Notes: generated by a model from the sequence alone, not told the origin. DNA of 64,000 nucleotides from AB-137-C09 sp964458185 (GCA_964458185.1 CAYWFG010000012.1:1-64000), one strand, 5' to 3'. Positions 37,016-45,933 are shown, counted from the stretch's first letter. Translations and numbers: made by a program.

Positions 37016-37852
37016 TTAACCTGCCTGCCCATTGATATAAGCCAACGTCAATGGGTCACGCGGATGATCAAATAAATGCACACATTGACCAAACTCAATC
37101 AGTGTGCCGACCTGTTCTTTCATCCAAAAAAAGGCGGCATAATTAGCGACTCGTCGAGCTTGGGCTAAGTTATGGGTGACAATCACTACGGTATAACGCC
37201 CTTGCAAGCGTTTGATCAACGCCTCAACCACGCCAGAGGCAATGGGGTCAAGTGCGCTGCATGGCTCATCCATTAGCAAGATCTCTGGCGCTAGCACCAA
37301 TGCTCTGGCAATGCATAAACGTTGTTGTTGCCCACCTGATAAAGCCAGTGCTGAATCATCAAGACGGTCTTTCACTTCTTCCCATAAACCCACGTCTTTT
37401 AAAACACGTTCAACTTTTTCGTTTAATACCGCACGATTACGAACGCCATGTTCGCGCAGCGGTAAGGTTAAGTTTCGACGAATAGACAATGGAAAAGGAT
37501 TAGGCTTTTGAAAAATCATGCCGATACGACGGCGCAAACGCATGACATCTATACGATCATGCACAATATCATCATGATCAAAATAAATATGCCCTGAAAC
37601 AGAAGCCTGCGGCGTTAATGCGATCAATCGGTTAAGGCTGGATAAAAAACTCGTCTTGCCACAACCTGATGGGCCAATGAGCGCGGTAATGCAGCCTTTG
37701 TAAATATCCAAAGAAACATCATCCAGCACAGTATGACCACCATAAGCAATGGATAATTGCTTGATTTGCAGGTGTGGCACAGGAACGCAACAGGGTTGCT
37801 TCAATGTCATATTGCCTACCGTGTAGGCTGTTGTTGACGCATCCATACTCAT
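37016..37852 (-). CDS. pstB: Phosphate ABC transporter ATPase PstB (second copy)
   Basis: The 278-residue ATPase has Walker A GPSGCGKTS, signature LSGGQQQR, Walker B ILLMDEP and the switch histidine in IVTHNLAQARR. It carries an N-terminal extension of about 27 residues (with a CC pair) relative to the copy at 7627-8403. The start overlaps the pstA stop by four bases. It completes a separate pstS-pstC-pstA-pstB operon on the minus strand. Confidence 0.94.
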   Translation of the reverse strand: MSMDASTTAYTVGNMTLKQPCCVPVPHLQIKQLSIAYGGHTVLDDVSLDIYKGCITALIGPSGCGKTSFLSSLNRLIALTPQASVSGHIYFDHDDIVHDRIDVMRLRRRIGMIFQKPNPFPLSIRRNLTLPLREHGVRNRAVLNEKVERVLKDVGLWEEVKDRLDDSALALSGGQQQRLCIARALVLAPEILLMDEPCSALDPIASGVVEALIKRLQGRYTVVIVTHNLAQARRVANYAAFFWMKEQVGTLIEFGQCVHLFDHPRDPLTLAYINGQAG

Positions 37853-38682
37853 GCAGAAAAAATTCTTTGCTGTATCCAGCGATCGGTCATGGCTTGCGCT
37901 ACAACATTAAGCAACACAATCAAGCCAACCAAGACCAAGGCTGAAGCATAGGCAGCATCATTACCCCCTGTTACGTTCATGGATAAATCATAAATATGCA
38001 CCGCCAAAGCACGTCCTGAATCCATCAATGATTCAGGCATACGGTCAACATAACCACTGGTAAAAATAAGCGCGGCTGTTTCAGCGGTAGCACGTCCAAT
38101 ACCGAGCATCAGCCCCGCAAGAATAGCAGGTGCAGCCGCAGGCAATAAAATATACCAAATCGCGCTACTTCGACTCATACCTAGAGCCAATGCGCCATGC
38201 CGCCAGCCATGCTGAATCGCCGCTAAACCCACCTCACAATTACGAATAAAAACAGGAATAATCATACATGCTAAAGTAAGCCCCCCCGATAGAATCGAAA
38301 AACCAAGACCTGAAAAAATACTAAAGAAAGCATTACCAAACAAACCATAGACAATAGAAGGTACGCCTGCCAAAACATCTAAAGATAATCGAATGCTTTG
38401 CCCTAAGATACCCCCTTGGCGACTAAATTCTGCCAACCAAATAGCAGCACCTAATCCCAGTGGTAGAGCCACCAATAAAGCCACCGCTAAAATCAACACC
38501 GTTGATACCAATATGGGAGCAATACCCCCATCACGCCCTGCATGCTCGGGCGACTCAACCATAAACGCCCATGATAAATGCGGTACGCCATGCCATACCG
38601 TATCAGCAAGCAGCCATAGCAGACCACCTGTCACCATGAATGCTGTAGCCCAGATGAATACGGTAAACACGCGCTCAGGCAT
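37849..38682 (-). CDS. pstA: Phosphate ABC transporter permease PstA (second copy, short form)
   Basis: The 277-residue permease has the core six-segment layout and the EAA loop ALALGMSRSSAIWYILLPAA. It lacks the long periplasmic insertion of the first PstA. I placed the start at 38682 (MPERVFTVFIW), overlapping the pstC stop by eight bases. A longer frame to 38802 would overlap pstC by over 100 bases. Conserved pairing with the neighbouring PstC makes the assignment firm. Confidence 0.92.
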   Translation of the reverse strand: MPERVFTVFIWATAFMVTGGLLWLLADTVWHGVPHLSWAFMVESPEHAGRDGGIAPILVSTVLILAVALLVALPLGLGAAIWLAEFSRQGGILGQSIRLSLDVLAGVPSIVYGLFGNAFFSIFSGLGFSILSGGLTLACMIIPVFIRNCEVGLAAIQHGWRHGALALGMSRSSAIWYILLPAAAPAILAGLMLGIGRATAETAALIFTSGYVDRMPESLMDSGRALAVHIYDLSMNVTGGNDAAYASALVLVGLIVLLNVVAQAMTDRWIQQRIFSA

Positions 38683-39586
38683 AGTGGTTCTTTTGCATAC
38701 CGCGTGAGGCAAACCATGCCAAGCCCAGCACCAACAACGTGAGTAACAACCCAGAAGTAAACAAACCAGCCCGATGAAAATCAGTAGCGTAGCCCATTTC
38801 AAGGGCTATGTTCGCAGTTAAGGTGCGTACAGGGTCAAAAATACTGTGGGGTGTTTGCACCACATTACCTCCAACCATTAAAACTACCATGGTCTCGCCC
38901 AGTGCGCGTGCTGTCGCAAGTACCATGCCAGCCCAAATACCGTGGCGTGCCGCAGGAATCAACACGCCCAATAATTGCCCCTGTCGTGTCATTCCCAAAG
39001 CGATAGCTGCCGTATGCAGCGTAGGAGGCACGCCTTCTAATGCTGCCAAGCTGGTCAGTGCCACCGTGGGGATAATCATCAAAGCTAATACAAAACTCGC
39101 AGCCAACACACTTGCCCCCGGCTCATGATATTGCGCAATCATAGGAACAATCACTGTTAATCCCCATAAACCATATACCACAGAAGGCATGCCCGCGAGC
39201 AATGCCAACATCAATCGGTAGGGGGCATGCAAAAAAGAAGGGGCATAAAAACGAACAAATAAAGCATTAGCCAGCCCTAGCGGCGCAGCAAATAGCAAGG
39301 CAAGCACAACAATGGCCAACGATGCCCAGAGCATCGGCAGCAAGCCAAACATCTTTTCTAAAGGGTACCAGCCGTCATCATAAAAAAAAGATCGCCAACC
39401 ACCATCATGCAGTGCTGGTGCTGCTTCGTACAACAAAAAAGCAACAATTAGCAGCAACAATACGCCACATAAAACAGCAATCATTGCCAATAACGGCTGC
39501 CATAATCGGTCAGCGTTGCGAGGCAACAGCAACAAAGAACTGTGCTTGTACCAAGTCACGCACTGCAGGTGATTGGGCAAAATCAA
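38675..39586 (-). CDS. pstC: Phosphate ABC transporter permease PstC (second copy)
   Basis: The 303-residue permease has a first membrane segment at AVLCGVLLLLIVAFLLYEA and the EAA loop ALGMTRQGQLLGVLIPAA. The start is uncertain. The frame opens at TTG 39586 inside pstS, and TTG 39535 would give a product 17 residues shorter. Neither has a clear ribosome-binding site, so translation may be coupled to pstS, whose stop is at 39510-39512. It is shorter than the PstC at 5211-6455. Confidence 0.9.
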   Translation of the reverse strand: MILPNHLQCVTWYKHSSLLLLPRNADRLWQPLLAMIAVLCGVLLLLIVAFLLYEAAPALHDGGWRSFFYDDGWYPLEKMFGLLPMLWASLAIVVLALLFAAPLGLANALFVRFYAPSFLHAPYRLMLALLAGMPSVVYGLWGLTVIVPMIAQYHEPGASVLAASFVLALMIIPTVALTSLAALEGVPPTLHTAAIALGMTRQGQLLGVLIPAARHGIWAGMVLATARALGETMVVLMVGGNVVQTPHSIFDPVRTLTANIALEMGYATDFHRAGLFTSGLLLTLLVLGLAWFASRGMQKNHYA

Positions 39587-40331
39587 TAAATAATTGCGCT
39601 AACGGTGATATAGCCCCATTGGTGACAAGGTTTAAGGGGCGTGATAATGGGAATACACCCAACCGAACTTGTGCTGTTGTCGGTGCAATACCAGCCATCG
39701 GCAAACGCTGAATCGGTGTGCCTTGTGCTTCTTCATATTCGGCAGTTCCAATCGAGACATAACCAATAGCATTGGGGTTGCCTGCGACGGTTTTAATACC
39801 TTGTTGATTATCACCAATAATAACATCGGCTTTAATTTGACTGTTTTTAAGTGTGAAATGGTGCAAAAATAGTTCTAAGGTAGAATGCCCTTCTGCTTTG
39901 TTAACCACGGTAATACTGCGGTCTTCGCCACCAACTTGCTTCCAGTTACGAATCTTTCCTGTGAAAATGGCAATAATTTGCGCATCGGTTAGCTTTTTAA
40001 CGGGGTTATTTTTATGCAAAATAATACTGATACCATCCATACCAATAAGGTGTGATGTTAAATCTTGTTCGGTGGGCTTTAGTGCGCGAGATGCCATGCC
40101 AATATCTGCCGTGCCAGCACGAGCATCCAAAACACCACGGGTGGAACCCCCTGTTTGTACGTCCACACGCACGTTCGGGTGTTGTTGTTCAAAGCGTTTT
40201 CCGATCTCTAATGCCAACGGTGCAACGGTGCTAGAGCCTGTTAAAATCAGTCGTTCGCCGCCTGCGTATGCAGGCTGATTCCATACGATCATGCATACTA
40301 GCGCAGCGAACATTATTTTTAGGGTATTCAT
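39510..40331 (-). CDS. pstS: Periplasmic phosphate-binding protein PstS
   Basis: The 273-residue protein has a signal peptide ending PAYAGG. It shows PBP-like phosphate-binding motifs: LTGSSTVAPLALEIGKRFE, GGSTRGVLDARAGTADIGMAS and NPNAIGYVSIGTAEYEE. The Arg/Asp/Ser residues of the anion pocket are in these loops. It leads the complete second pst operon, and being the only PstS here it may serve both transporters. No convincing Pho box was found in 40332-40411. Confidence 0.94.
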   Translation of the reverse strand: MNTLKIMFAALVCMIVWNQPAYAGGERLILTGSSTVAPLALEIGKRFEQQHPNVRVDVQTGGSTRGVLDARAGTADIGMASRALKPTEQDLTSHLIGMDGISIILHKNNPVKKLTDAQIIAIFTGKIRNWKQVGGEDRSITVVNKAEGHSTLELFLHHFTLKNSQIKADVIIGDNQQGIKTVAGNPNAIGYVSIGTAEYEEAQGTPIQRLPMAGIAPTTAQVRLGVFPLSRPLNLVTNGAISPLAQLFIDFAQSPAVRDLVQAQFFVAVASQR

Positions 40332-40411
40332 TGATTTATTCCTTTGTTGTTTGTGATCAAATTAGAAGCAGAGTCGAAAAAGCAACAAATATATTACAAT
40401 AATTTGTAACA

Positions 40412-41392
40412 TCAGTGATTAATCATCAACGCTAACAATCGCCGAATCCCTGTTGGTAAAGCAGGAAGTTTTGATAATAAAAACCACTGTCCCTCTTGAT
40501 TGGTGGGTGGTGAGTCTTGCATGAAAACGCCATACAAGTGTAAGCGTCGGTGGGTCAGCACATGCACCAATGTTGGTGGTTTATGGTTCGGTTGATGGGA
40601 TTCATTGATCGGAGGAGACCACAGCCCGCCCCAGATGCCATCATGGGGTCTGCGGGTAAGCCATAGGCTTGCACCTTCTTTGCTGCGGTATAATTGCACT
40701 TGCCAATGTACATTACGCACGGTTATTTTGTTTTTTTTGATTGGGCTAAGTGCTTCTGCTTTAAAGGCATTGTTGCATTGTTCCTGCATGGGGCAATCAG
40801 CACATAAGGGTTTACTGCGAAGGCAGCAGGTTGCGCCTAATTCCATCATGGCTTGATTCCATAAAGCGGGGTTGGTGCTTGCTTTGATCATCAACTCGGC
40901 TTGTTGCCATTGCGCTTTGTTGGTGGAAGGGGCAATACAGCGGTGCAACACCCGTTGAACATTGCCATCTAATACGGGGTAGCTATCGCCAAAAGCAAAC
41001 GAAGCAATCGCACCAGCCGTTGAGCGTCCAATACCCGGTAAGGCGAGAATACTTTCAAAAGAGCGAGGGAATATGCCCTGATGCGCTGTCATGATCTGCT
41101 TTGCTGCACGGTGAGCATAACGCGCACGGCGATAATACCCCAAGCCTTGCCACACTTGCATGACTTCATCTTCATTCGCTGCTGCCAAGGCGTTGATGCT
41201 GGGGAAAATATCAAACCATGCGGCATAACGCGGCAAGACCGTGGCAACTTGGGTTTGTTGCAGCATGATTTCTGAAATCCAAATCGGGTAAGCATCGGTA
41301 ACATCTCGCCACGGCAAGTCGCGCTTGTTTTTGTTATACCATGCCAGTAAGGGCGAAGGGTTAAAGCGTTCTAAAAACAATTTTATCGTCAA
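40412..41392 (-). CDS. mutY: Adenine DNA glycosylase MutY
   Basis: This 326-residue base-excision enzyme removes adenine opposite 8-oxoguanine. The HhH-GPD domain has SEIMLQQTQVATVLPRY and the LPGIGRSTAGAIASFAFG hairpin with catalytic Asp in VLDGNVQRVL. The 4Fe-4S ligands follow the C-x6-C-x2-C-x5-C spacing (CLRSKPLCADCPMQEQC). A NUDIX-like C-terminal domain recognises oxoG. The frame opens at TTG 41392, overlapping the TonB-family gene by 32 bases. The exact start is uncertain. Its stop codon lies in a 13-base word shared with repeat family A. Confidence 0.94.
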   Translation of the reverse strand: MTIKLFLERFNPSPLLAWYNKNKRDLPWRDVTDAYPIWISEIMLQQTQVATVLPRYAAWFDIFPSINALAAANEDEVMQVWQGLGYYRRARYAHRAAKQIMTAHQGIFPRSFESILALPGIGRSTAGAIASFAFGDSYPVLDGNVQRVLHRCIAPSTNKAQWQQAELMIKASTNPALWNQAMMELGATCCLRSKPLCADCPMQEQCNNAFKAEALSPIKKNKITVRNVHWQVQLYRSKEGASLWLTRRPHDGIWGGLWSPPINESHQPNHKPPTLVHVLTHRRLHLYGVFMQDSPPTNQEGQWFLLSKLPALPTGIRRLLALMINH

Positions 41393-42269
41393 TCACCTCA
41401 AAGGTTAGATAAAAACTTGCGCGGTCTAAGCCCCAAGAGCGAGGCAAGGGCTTAAAGGGTGCGGCGGCATAAATCGCCTCAACGGCACTTTCATTCAGTT
41501 CTGGGATGGGGCTACCCCGCAACATTTCAAGGTTGCCAAGTTGCCCGTTGTATTCAATGGTCAGTCGCATCAATACTTGGCGTTCTTGTTCTTGGTATTT
41601 TTTATAATCAGCCTCCCCTGGTCGCCATTGTTCTTCTAGGGCGCGAATCAATGCATGGGCATAAGGCGCGTATTTCGCCTCGCGGGTATTGATGGGAATA
41701 TCGGCTTCTTTGGCAAGCATTTGTTTTAATCGTCGTTCACGCTCAAAATCACGGGATAATTCTGATAATGCCATGCTTGATGGAATAAGATTTGCCAAAG
41801 GAATGTTTAATGGCTGTTTTTGAGGCTTTTTTTGCGCCATCTTGGTGACTTTTTTAGGCTCTACCGCAATGGTTTTAGGGGCTGACTTTTGGGTGATCAC
41901 CGCTTTTTTAGGCAGCGTTGCCTTAGGCGTTACCTTTTTAGGGCTTGGCTTCAGCATAGCCTTTAGCACGGGTTTAGGGGGGGCTTGTTGCCGTTCTTTG
42001 GCAGGCGGTGGAGCTTTTGCTCGACGGGTGCTGTGATCTTTTGCTGCTTTGCTGCTTCCTTTTAAGGTGCGGTTAGCAATGGTTTTGGCATCAGGGTTTT
42101 CTTTTGCAGGTTTGGGCATGGTACGTGGGTCAAACAATACCACATCCATCACTTTTGGCGTTTCTTTTTTGACCATCTCAGGTTCAGGGTTCACAAATGT
42201 AATGAGAAAAACCAGCAAGCCATGCAACAGCACAGACAAGACCAAGGCAGCAACTAGCCTTAAATTCAT
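41361..42269 (-). CDS. TonB-family energy-transducing protein
   Basis: The 302-residue protein has an N-terminal membrane anchor (VAALVLSVLLHGLLVFLITF, with the His of TonB-type anchors). A long Pro/Lys-rich periplasmic linker (about 45-150) follows. A C-terminal TonB/TolA-like domain (about 205-302) contains VLMRLTIEYNGQLGNLEML and PFKPLPRSW. The domain boundaries resemble the TonB/TolA group. No exbB/exbD or tolQ/tolR genes are adjacent, so TonB versus TolA assignment is open. Confidence 0.8.
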   Translation of the reverse strand: MNLRLVAALVLSVLLHGLLVFLITFVNPEPEMVKKETPKVMDVVLFDPRTMPKPAKENPDAKTIANRTLKGSSKAAKDHSTRRAKAPPPAKERQQAPPKPVLKAMLKPSPKKVTPKATLPKKAVITQKSAPKTIAVEPKKVTKMAQKKPQKQPLNIPLANLIPSSMALSELSRDFERERRLKQMLAKEADIPINTREAKYAPYAHALIRALEEQWRPGEADYKKYQEQERQVLMRLTIEYNGQLGNLEMLRGSPIPELNESAVEAIYAAAPFKPLPRSWGLDRASFYLTFEVIDDKIVFRTL

Positions 42270-42287
42270 AGCTTTCAGATCAATCCT

Positions 42288-42914
42288 TTATGGCTTCTTT
42301 AATTCCCGTTTTAAGGAAGCGACAATGTAACTGGCTAACGCACCGTTAAGCCAACCCGTGGCGCATGATAGCAGCAGTAACGGCGATAGTAGATAAAATA
42401 ATGCAGCTTGTTGAATAAAGATATATTCAACCACCAAAAATTGGGTCAACATATGCGCCAAAGCGGCAAGTAAACTAACCCCGATTAAGGTAATGCCGCT
42501 GATGTACCGCCAAGAGAGAATCATCACCGTGGTCGCAGCAAGCGTTCCTGCCAGACTCATCACAAAGGTAGGTGAAAAAAGCGTCCCAATCATAAAAGCA
42601 CCAATAATAACGCGTGCTAAGGCGATCCATAATGCGGCACGAATGCCCATCAAGACCAGCACCAACAAGGTGATAATATTTGCCAAGCCCAATTTAAACC
42701 AAGGACCTAAAGCAGGCAATGCCGATTCAAAGATATGCAAACCACTGGCTAAAACCAAAAAGCCCAACCAACGCGCATGGAAGATTACAATGTCTAAGGG
42801 AGGGGCTGTTCCTTTATCTGCATTCCTTAGTTTTGATTGGTTAGGAGAGTGGCTACCTGATGAGTCAATCGTATTATTCTGCATGGTTACCAGTCCAAAA
42901 CCAAAGTAATCCAT
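42288..42914 (-). CDS. Gx/Hpre_diP_synt_I family membrane protein (EetB-like)
   Basis: The 208-residue protein has five to six membrane segments after a soluble N-terminus of about 45 residues. WFKLGLANIITLLVLVLMG is the characteristic segment of the family often mislabelled heptaprenyl diphosphate synthase component I. Family members resemble substrate-binding S components of transporters, and in Gram-positive electron-transfer operons one is known as EetB. A gene for a NusG-domain-II protein, the usual companion, lies just upstream, separated by a family-B repeat. The start may be ATG 42884 instead. Substrate unknown. Confidence 0.8.
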   Translation of the reverse strand: MDYFGFGLVTMQNNTIDSSGSHSPNQSKLRNADKGTAPPLDIVIFHARWLGFLVLASGLHIFESALPALGPWFKLGLANIITLLVLVLMGIRAALWIALARVIIGAFMIGTLFSPTFVMSLAGTLAATTVMILSWRYISGITLIGVSLLAALAHMLTQFLVVEYIFIQQAALFYLLSPLLLLSCATGWLNGALASYIVASLKRELKKP

Positions 42915-42997
42915 CGTGAATTTTGCACGCTAATACACGATAATAGATGCTAATTTTAACAGACCAACTGATCTTATGCACTAAGAAACGTACCAGC

Positions 42998-43136
42998 TTC
43001 CCTTTTAAGACGGGATAGAAATAAAACCAAGGGGTTACGGCACATTAAAAAATCACTGCTTATCCACCATATTGCAACAAAAATTATAAATTAGCTTTGC
43101 TTTTTTAGTTGCATATTGTCCCGTCTTACACGGGAA
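42998..43136. repeat. MITE-like element, family B, copy 1
   Basis: About 139 bp, bounded by TTCCCTTTTAAGACGGGA (42998-43015) and its imperfect inverse TCCCGTCTTACACGGGAA (43119-43136). Most of its length matches 54828-54965 in the same orientation, including GGGGTTAC and CCACCATATTGCAACAAAAA. There is no coding sequence. It separates the NusG-domain-II gene from the Gx gene. No clear target duplication was found. The rest of 42915-43204 shows nothing else. Confidence 0.8.
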
Positions 43137-43204
43137 ACTCTTATTTGCAACAATAATATCCATTCAACCTAAAAATTTAACCATGATGGCATGGTTGAAT
43201 GCTA

Positions 43205-43606
43205 TCATTGTGCAATAGCATCAGGCAAGCCCTCACCTTGAGCACCGCCTTGAATAACCACCAAAATACGGTTCGGAACGCAAGCCAATATATCGTTGAT
43301 ATGATGGTGTTTGCCACTTAGCACACAACGCTGACTGCGACATGGTGCAGCGGTAAAAGATACATGACCATCAATAATATCAATGGTTGATACGCCAATA
43401 TCACCCTTTGCTTGAAAGCTAATAGGCAAAGGCGCATGCAAAGGGTAATGTGCCAGCAACACTTTACCATGATATATATAGACCATGGCAGGACCATCTT
43501 GCATCCGTTGTTGCACCAACCACCACAGTCCCGCAATAGCGATAAGACAGCACAGCAATACACATCGGTCGATGCGGCTACCCATGATCCAATCACGAAA
43601 GCGCAT
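43205..43606 (-). CDS. NusG domain II-containing membrane-anchored protein
   Basis: The 133-residue protein has one N-terminal membrane segment (CVLLCCLIAIAGLWWLV) and an extracytoplasmic NusG-II domain. The domain signature is the Cys pair APCRSQRCVLSG, then ILACVPNRILVVIQG. This domain is distinct from the transcription factor NusG. In many genomes it pairs with a Gx/EetB-type protein, as here, and such pairs are linked to flavin-based extracytosolic electron transfer. No FMN-binding partner or ApbE is encoded in the window. The start overlaps the upstream stop by one base (TAATG). Confidence 0.85.
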   Translation of the reverse strand: MRFRDWIMGSRIDRCVLLCCLIAIAGLWWLVQQRMQDGPAMVYIYHGKVLLAHYPLHAPLPISFQAKGDIGVSTIDIIDGHVSFTAAPCRSQRCVLSGKHHHINDILACVPNRILVVIQGGAQGEGLPDAIAQ

Positions 43607-44583
43607 TATGGAATAGTAGTAGTGGGGTCTTTCTTAATAATGGGGGCAAGTTCAAGGACGGGTGGGGGTGTACCTGTATGCCTTTTGGGTGGTGTTAAAC
43701 CTTCTAGTATATTAATACTATCTTGGTTTTTGGGTTTGTTTCGATGAATATCGGCATCTTGAACCAATGACGTAATCCATGATGCTACGGCTTCATGTTG
43801 CAATACATGAACAATTTCTTTTTTTGCTTCAGAGAAAGACTGCATACTGCCTGTTTTGCGCCCTTTAAGTTGGATAATGTGCCAGCCACTATTGGTTTGA
43901 ACAGGCTTACTTATATCACCTTTCTTTTTTAATAAAAATGCAATTTCTTCAAACGGCTTTGCCATAATTCCCCGAGGAAACCAGTTTAAATCACCACCGC
44001 GACTGCTGTTGCTATCATCCAATGAGCGTTTCATTGCCATGGCTGAAAATTGACTGGGGTCTTTTTTTAAGGTCGTGTACAGCGCATCAGCATCTTTTTT
44101 ATTTCGCAAAAGAATATGCGCCGCGTGAATTTGTTCAGGCATGGCAAAATCACGTTGGTGTGTATCATAATAATGCCGCAAGGCTGTCTTTGTCGGCAAA
44201 GGGAGATTGCTTAAGTATTGTTTTTTCAAGGCATCGATCAAAATATCATCACGAGAACGTCGAATGCGGGCAAAAACATCAGGGTTAAGATCTAAACCTT
44301 GAACGACAGCTTGTTGCGCCAGCACGGCACGACGAATCAATATATCTTCAACACGTCGTCGTATTTCAGGTGTGTTGGCTATCTTTTGCAAGGCGGTAGG
44401 CATTTGTTGCACTTCGGCATCGACATCTGAATCAAAGATGATGGTGTTGCCAACCTCTGCAACAATGGGCATTCCAGTGTTTTGTTGAAGCGGTAATTCA
44501 AATACATCTTCTTGCTCTGAGCAGGCAGTTAACCATGACAGCAATAATAAAGACACTACAAACGGACGGTAAACATATTTCAA
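43606..44583 (-). CDS. Parvulin-type peptidylprolyl isomerase lipoprotein
   Basis: The 325-residue product has a lipobox (SWLTAC, Cys about 21), a SurA-like helical N-terminal region (about 40-150) and a parvulin domain (about 155-265). Parvulin motifs are HAAHILLRNKKDA, RGGDLNWFPRGIM and QTNSGWHIIQLKGRK. The protein would fold exported clients at the inner face of a membrane, like PrsA or NifM-like isomerases. A Pro-rich tail follows. It is translationally coupled to the NusG-domain-II gene, suggesting joint production. Confidence 0.88.
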   Translation of the reverse strand: MKYVYRPFVVSLLLLSWLTACSEQEDVFELPLQQNTGMPIVAEVGNTIIFDSDVDAEVQQMPTALQKIANTPEIRRRVEDILIRRAVLAQQAVVQGLDLNPDVFARIRRSRDDILIDALKKQYLSNLPLPTKTALRHYYDTHQRDFAMPEQIHAAHILLRNKKDADALYTTLKKDPSQFSAMAMKRSLDDSNSSRGGDLNWFPRGIMAKPFEEIAFLLKKKGDISKPVQTNSGWHIIQLKGRKTGSMQSFSEAKKEIVHVLQHEAVASWITSLVQDADIHRNKPKNQDSINILEGLTPPKRHTGTPPPVLELAPIIKKDPTTTIP

Positions 44584-44729
44584 CGGTATATCCCTTTAAC
44601 TACGGATGATTACGTTTCATGCACAAGCATGCGGCTAGAGTAGCTTGCGGGTTGTCAAAGTTCAATCATTGCGCGTCATGCCCTCATTGTTTTTTAGTGC
44701 CGTCTCTTTTTTTCTTGCAAAAAAAACAA

Positions 44730-44757
44730 TTGACACCCTAATAACAAACTCTACAAT
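44730..44757 (+). promoter_or_regulatory. rplM: Sigma-70 promoter for rplM-rpsI
   Basis: TTGACA (44730-44735) and TACAAT (44752-44757) are separated by 16 bases, close to the full consensus. The rplM start is about 100 bases downstream, leaving room for a leader. The remainder of 44584-44859 shows no gene. Confidence 0.75.
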
Positions 44758-44859
44758 GCACCGCCCGTAAAAAATCCGTGGTGCGTTGTGGCTGATTATT
44801 GAGGCAAGCGTTTACAACGGGAAGCTTGTTCTTAATGGATCAAAATTGGAGATTGGACG

Positions 44860-45291
44860 ATGAAAACTTGGACTGTTCGACCTAACGATATTGAACGAAA
44901 ATGGTATATTGTAGATGCGCAAGAATTGATTCTTGGTCGATTGGCAACCGAGGTTGCTCGTATTTTGCGTGGCAAGCATCGCCCTGAGTTCACCCCCAAT
45001 GCTGATTGTGGTGATCATATTATTGTCATCAACGCTGAAAAAATTCGCGTAACAGGCAAAAAAGAAACCGATAAAATCTATTATCACCATACAGGTCACC
45101 CTGGTGGCTTAAAAAGTATCACACTCGAAAAACAACGGGCAGAGTTCCCTGAACGTGTTATTGAATCTGCAGTGCGCGGCATGATGCCTAAAACACCACT
45201 GGGTCGTAGCATGTTGAAAAAACTCAAAGTTTACGCAGGTGAAGATCACCCGCATAGCGCACAACAACCCCAGCCCCTGATTTTGGCATAA
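44860..45291 (+). CDS. rplM: 50S ribosomal protein L13
   Basis: The 143-residue protein begins MKTWTVRPNDIERKWYIVDA and contains LGRLATEVARILRGKH and the GDHIIVINAEKI segment, all standard L13 features. GGAGATTGG precedes the start. rpsI follows after 12 bases, the universal rplM-rpsI pair. A strong promoter lies at 44730-44757. Confidence 0.98.
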   Translation: MKTWTVRPNDIERKWYIVDAQELILGRLATEVARILRGKHRPEFTPNADCGDHIIVINAEKIRVTGKKETDKIYYHHTGHPGGLKSITLEKQRAEFPERVIESAVRGMMPKTPLGRSMLKKLKVYAGEDHPHSAQQPQPLILA

Positions 45292-45303
45292 GGATTTAGA
45301 GCA

Positions 45304-45696
45304 ATGGCAGAAGATTTCTATCGCGGCACAGGTCGCCGTAAAAGTAGCGTAGCACGTGTTATGATGAAACTCGGTAGCGGTAGCATCGAAATAAACGGTC
45401 GCACCATTGAAGATTATTTCCCTATTGAAATTATCCGTCAACAGGCATTGTTGCCTTTAAGCACGGTTGACCTTGAAGGACGCATGGACATTAAAGTGAA
45501 TGTGCATGGTGGTGGTGTTTCGGGTCAAGCAGGTGCATTGCGTCATGGTATATCACGGGCATTATTGGCTTATGATGAAGCCTTTCGCGCACAGTTAAAA
45601 CCTTTAGGCTTTTTGACCCGTGATGCACGTAAAGTGGAACGTAAGAAAGCAGGTCTAAAAAAAGCCAGACGTGCGCCACAGTTCTCAAAACGTTAA
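45304..45696 (+). CDS. rpsI: 30S ribosomal protein S9
   Basis: The 130-residue protein contains YRGTGRRKSSVARVMMKLGS, the GGGVSGQAGALRHGISRAL motif and the basic C-terminus ending APQFSKR, which reaches the P site. Preceded by AAGGATTTAGAGC. A strong hairpin follows its stop by seven bases. Confidence 0.98.
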   Translation: MAEDFYRGTGRRKSSVARVMMKLGSGSIEINGRTIEDYFPIEIIRQQALLPLSTVDLEGRMDIKVNVHGGGVSGQAGALRHGISRALLAYDEAFRAQLKPLGFLTRDARKVERKKAGLKKARRAPQFSKR

Positions 45697-45702
45697 TTAA
45701 AT

Positions 45703-45729
45703 ATAGCCCCCAGCCTTGCTGGGGGCTAT
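45703..45729. terminator. Terminator hairpin after rpsI, possibly bidirectional
   Basis: ATAGCCCCCAGC and GCTGGGGGCTAT form a perfect 12-bp stem with a three-base loop. On the plus strand it is followed by AACTTATT, a poor U tract. On the minus strand ATTTAATTAA follows. It most likely ends the rplM-rpsI transcript. Between here and cstA (45730-46108) I see a possible degenerate reading frame on the minus strand (45736-45898, interrupted) and the family-A element. Confidence 0.75.
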
Positions 45730-45933
45730 AACTTATTGGCAAGATTTCATAACTTTAATCGCCTTATCTTCGTTATATTATTCCTTATTATTAATGAGTT
45801 TAAGGTTTTCTAGATTCTTTTTTTCATCCTCCACCATGCGATACAATGGTGCCGCAAGCCACTGGCTCATACCCGTTGAGCATACAATGCGTCTGATTCA
45901 CAACCAAAGCCTTCCACGGCAGTTTAATCAATA

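Noticed and set aside
37016..37852. The two pstB genes as a recent duplication
   Set aside because: They differ in N-terminus, length and many residues outside the motifs, and their permeases are of different size classes.
40332..40411. Pho box upstream of pstS
   Set aside because: No TGTCAT-type direct repeat was found; only a small TTACAA/TTGTAA palindrome is present.
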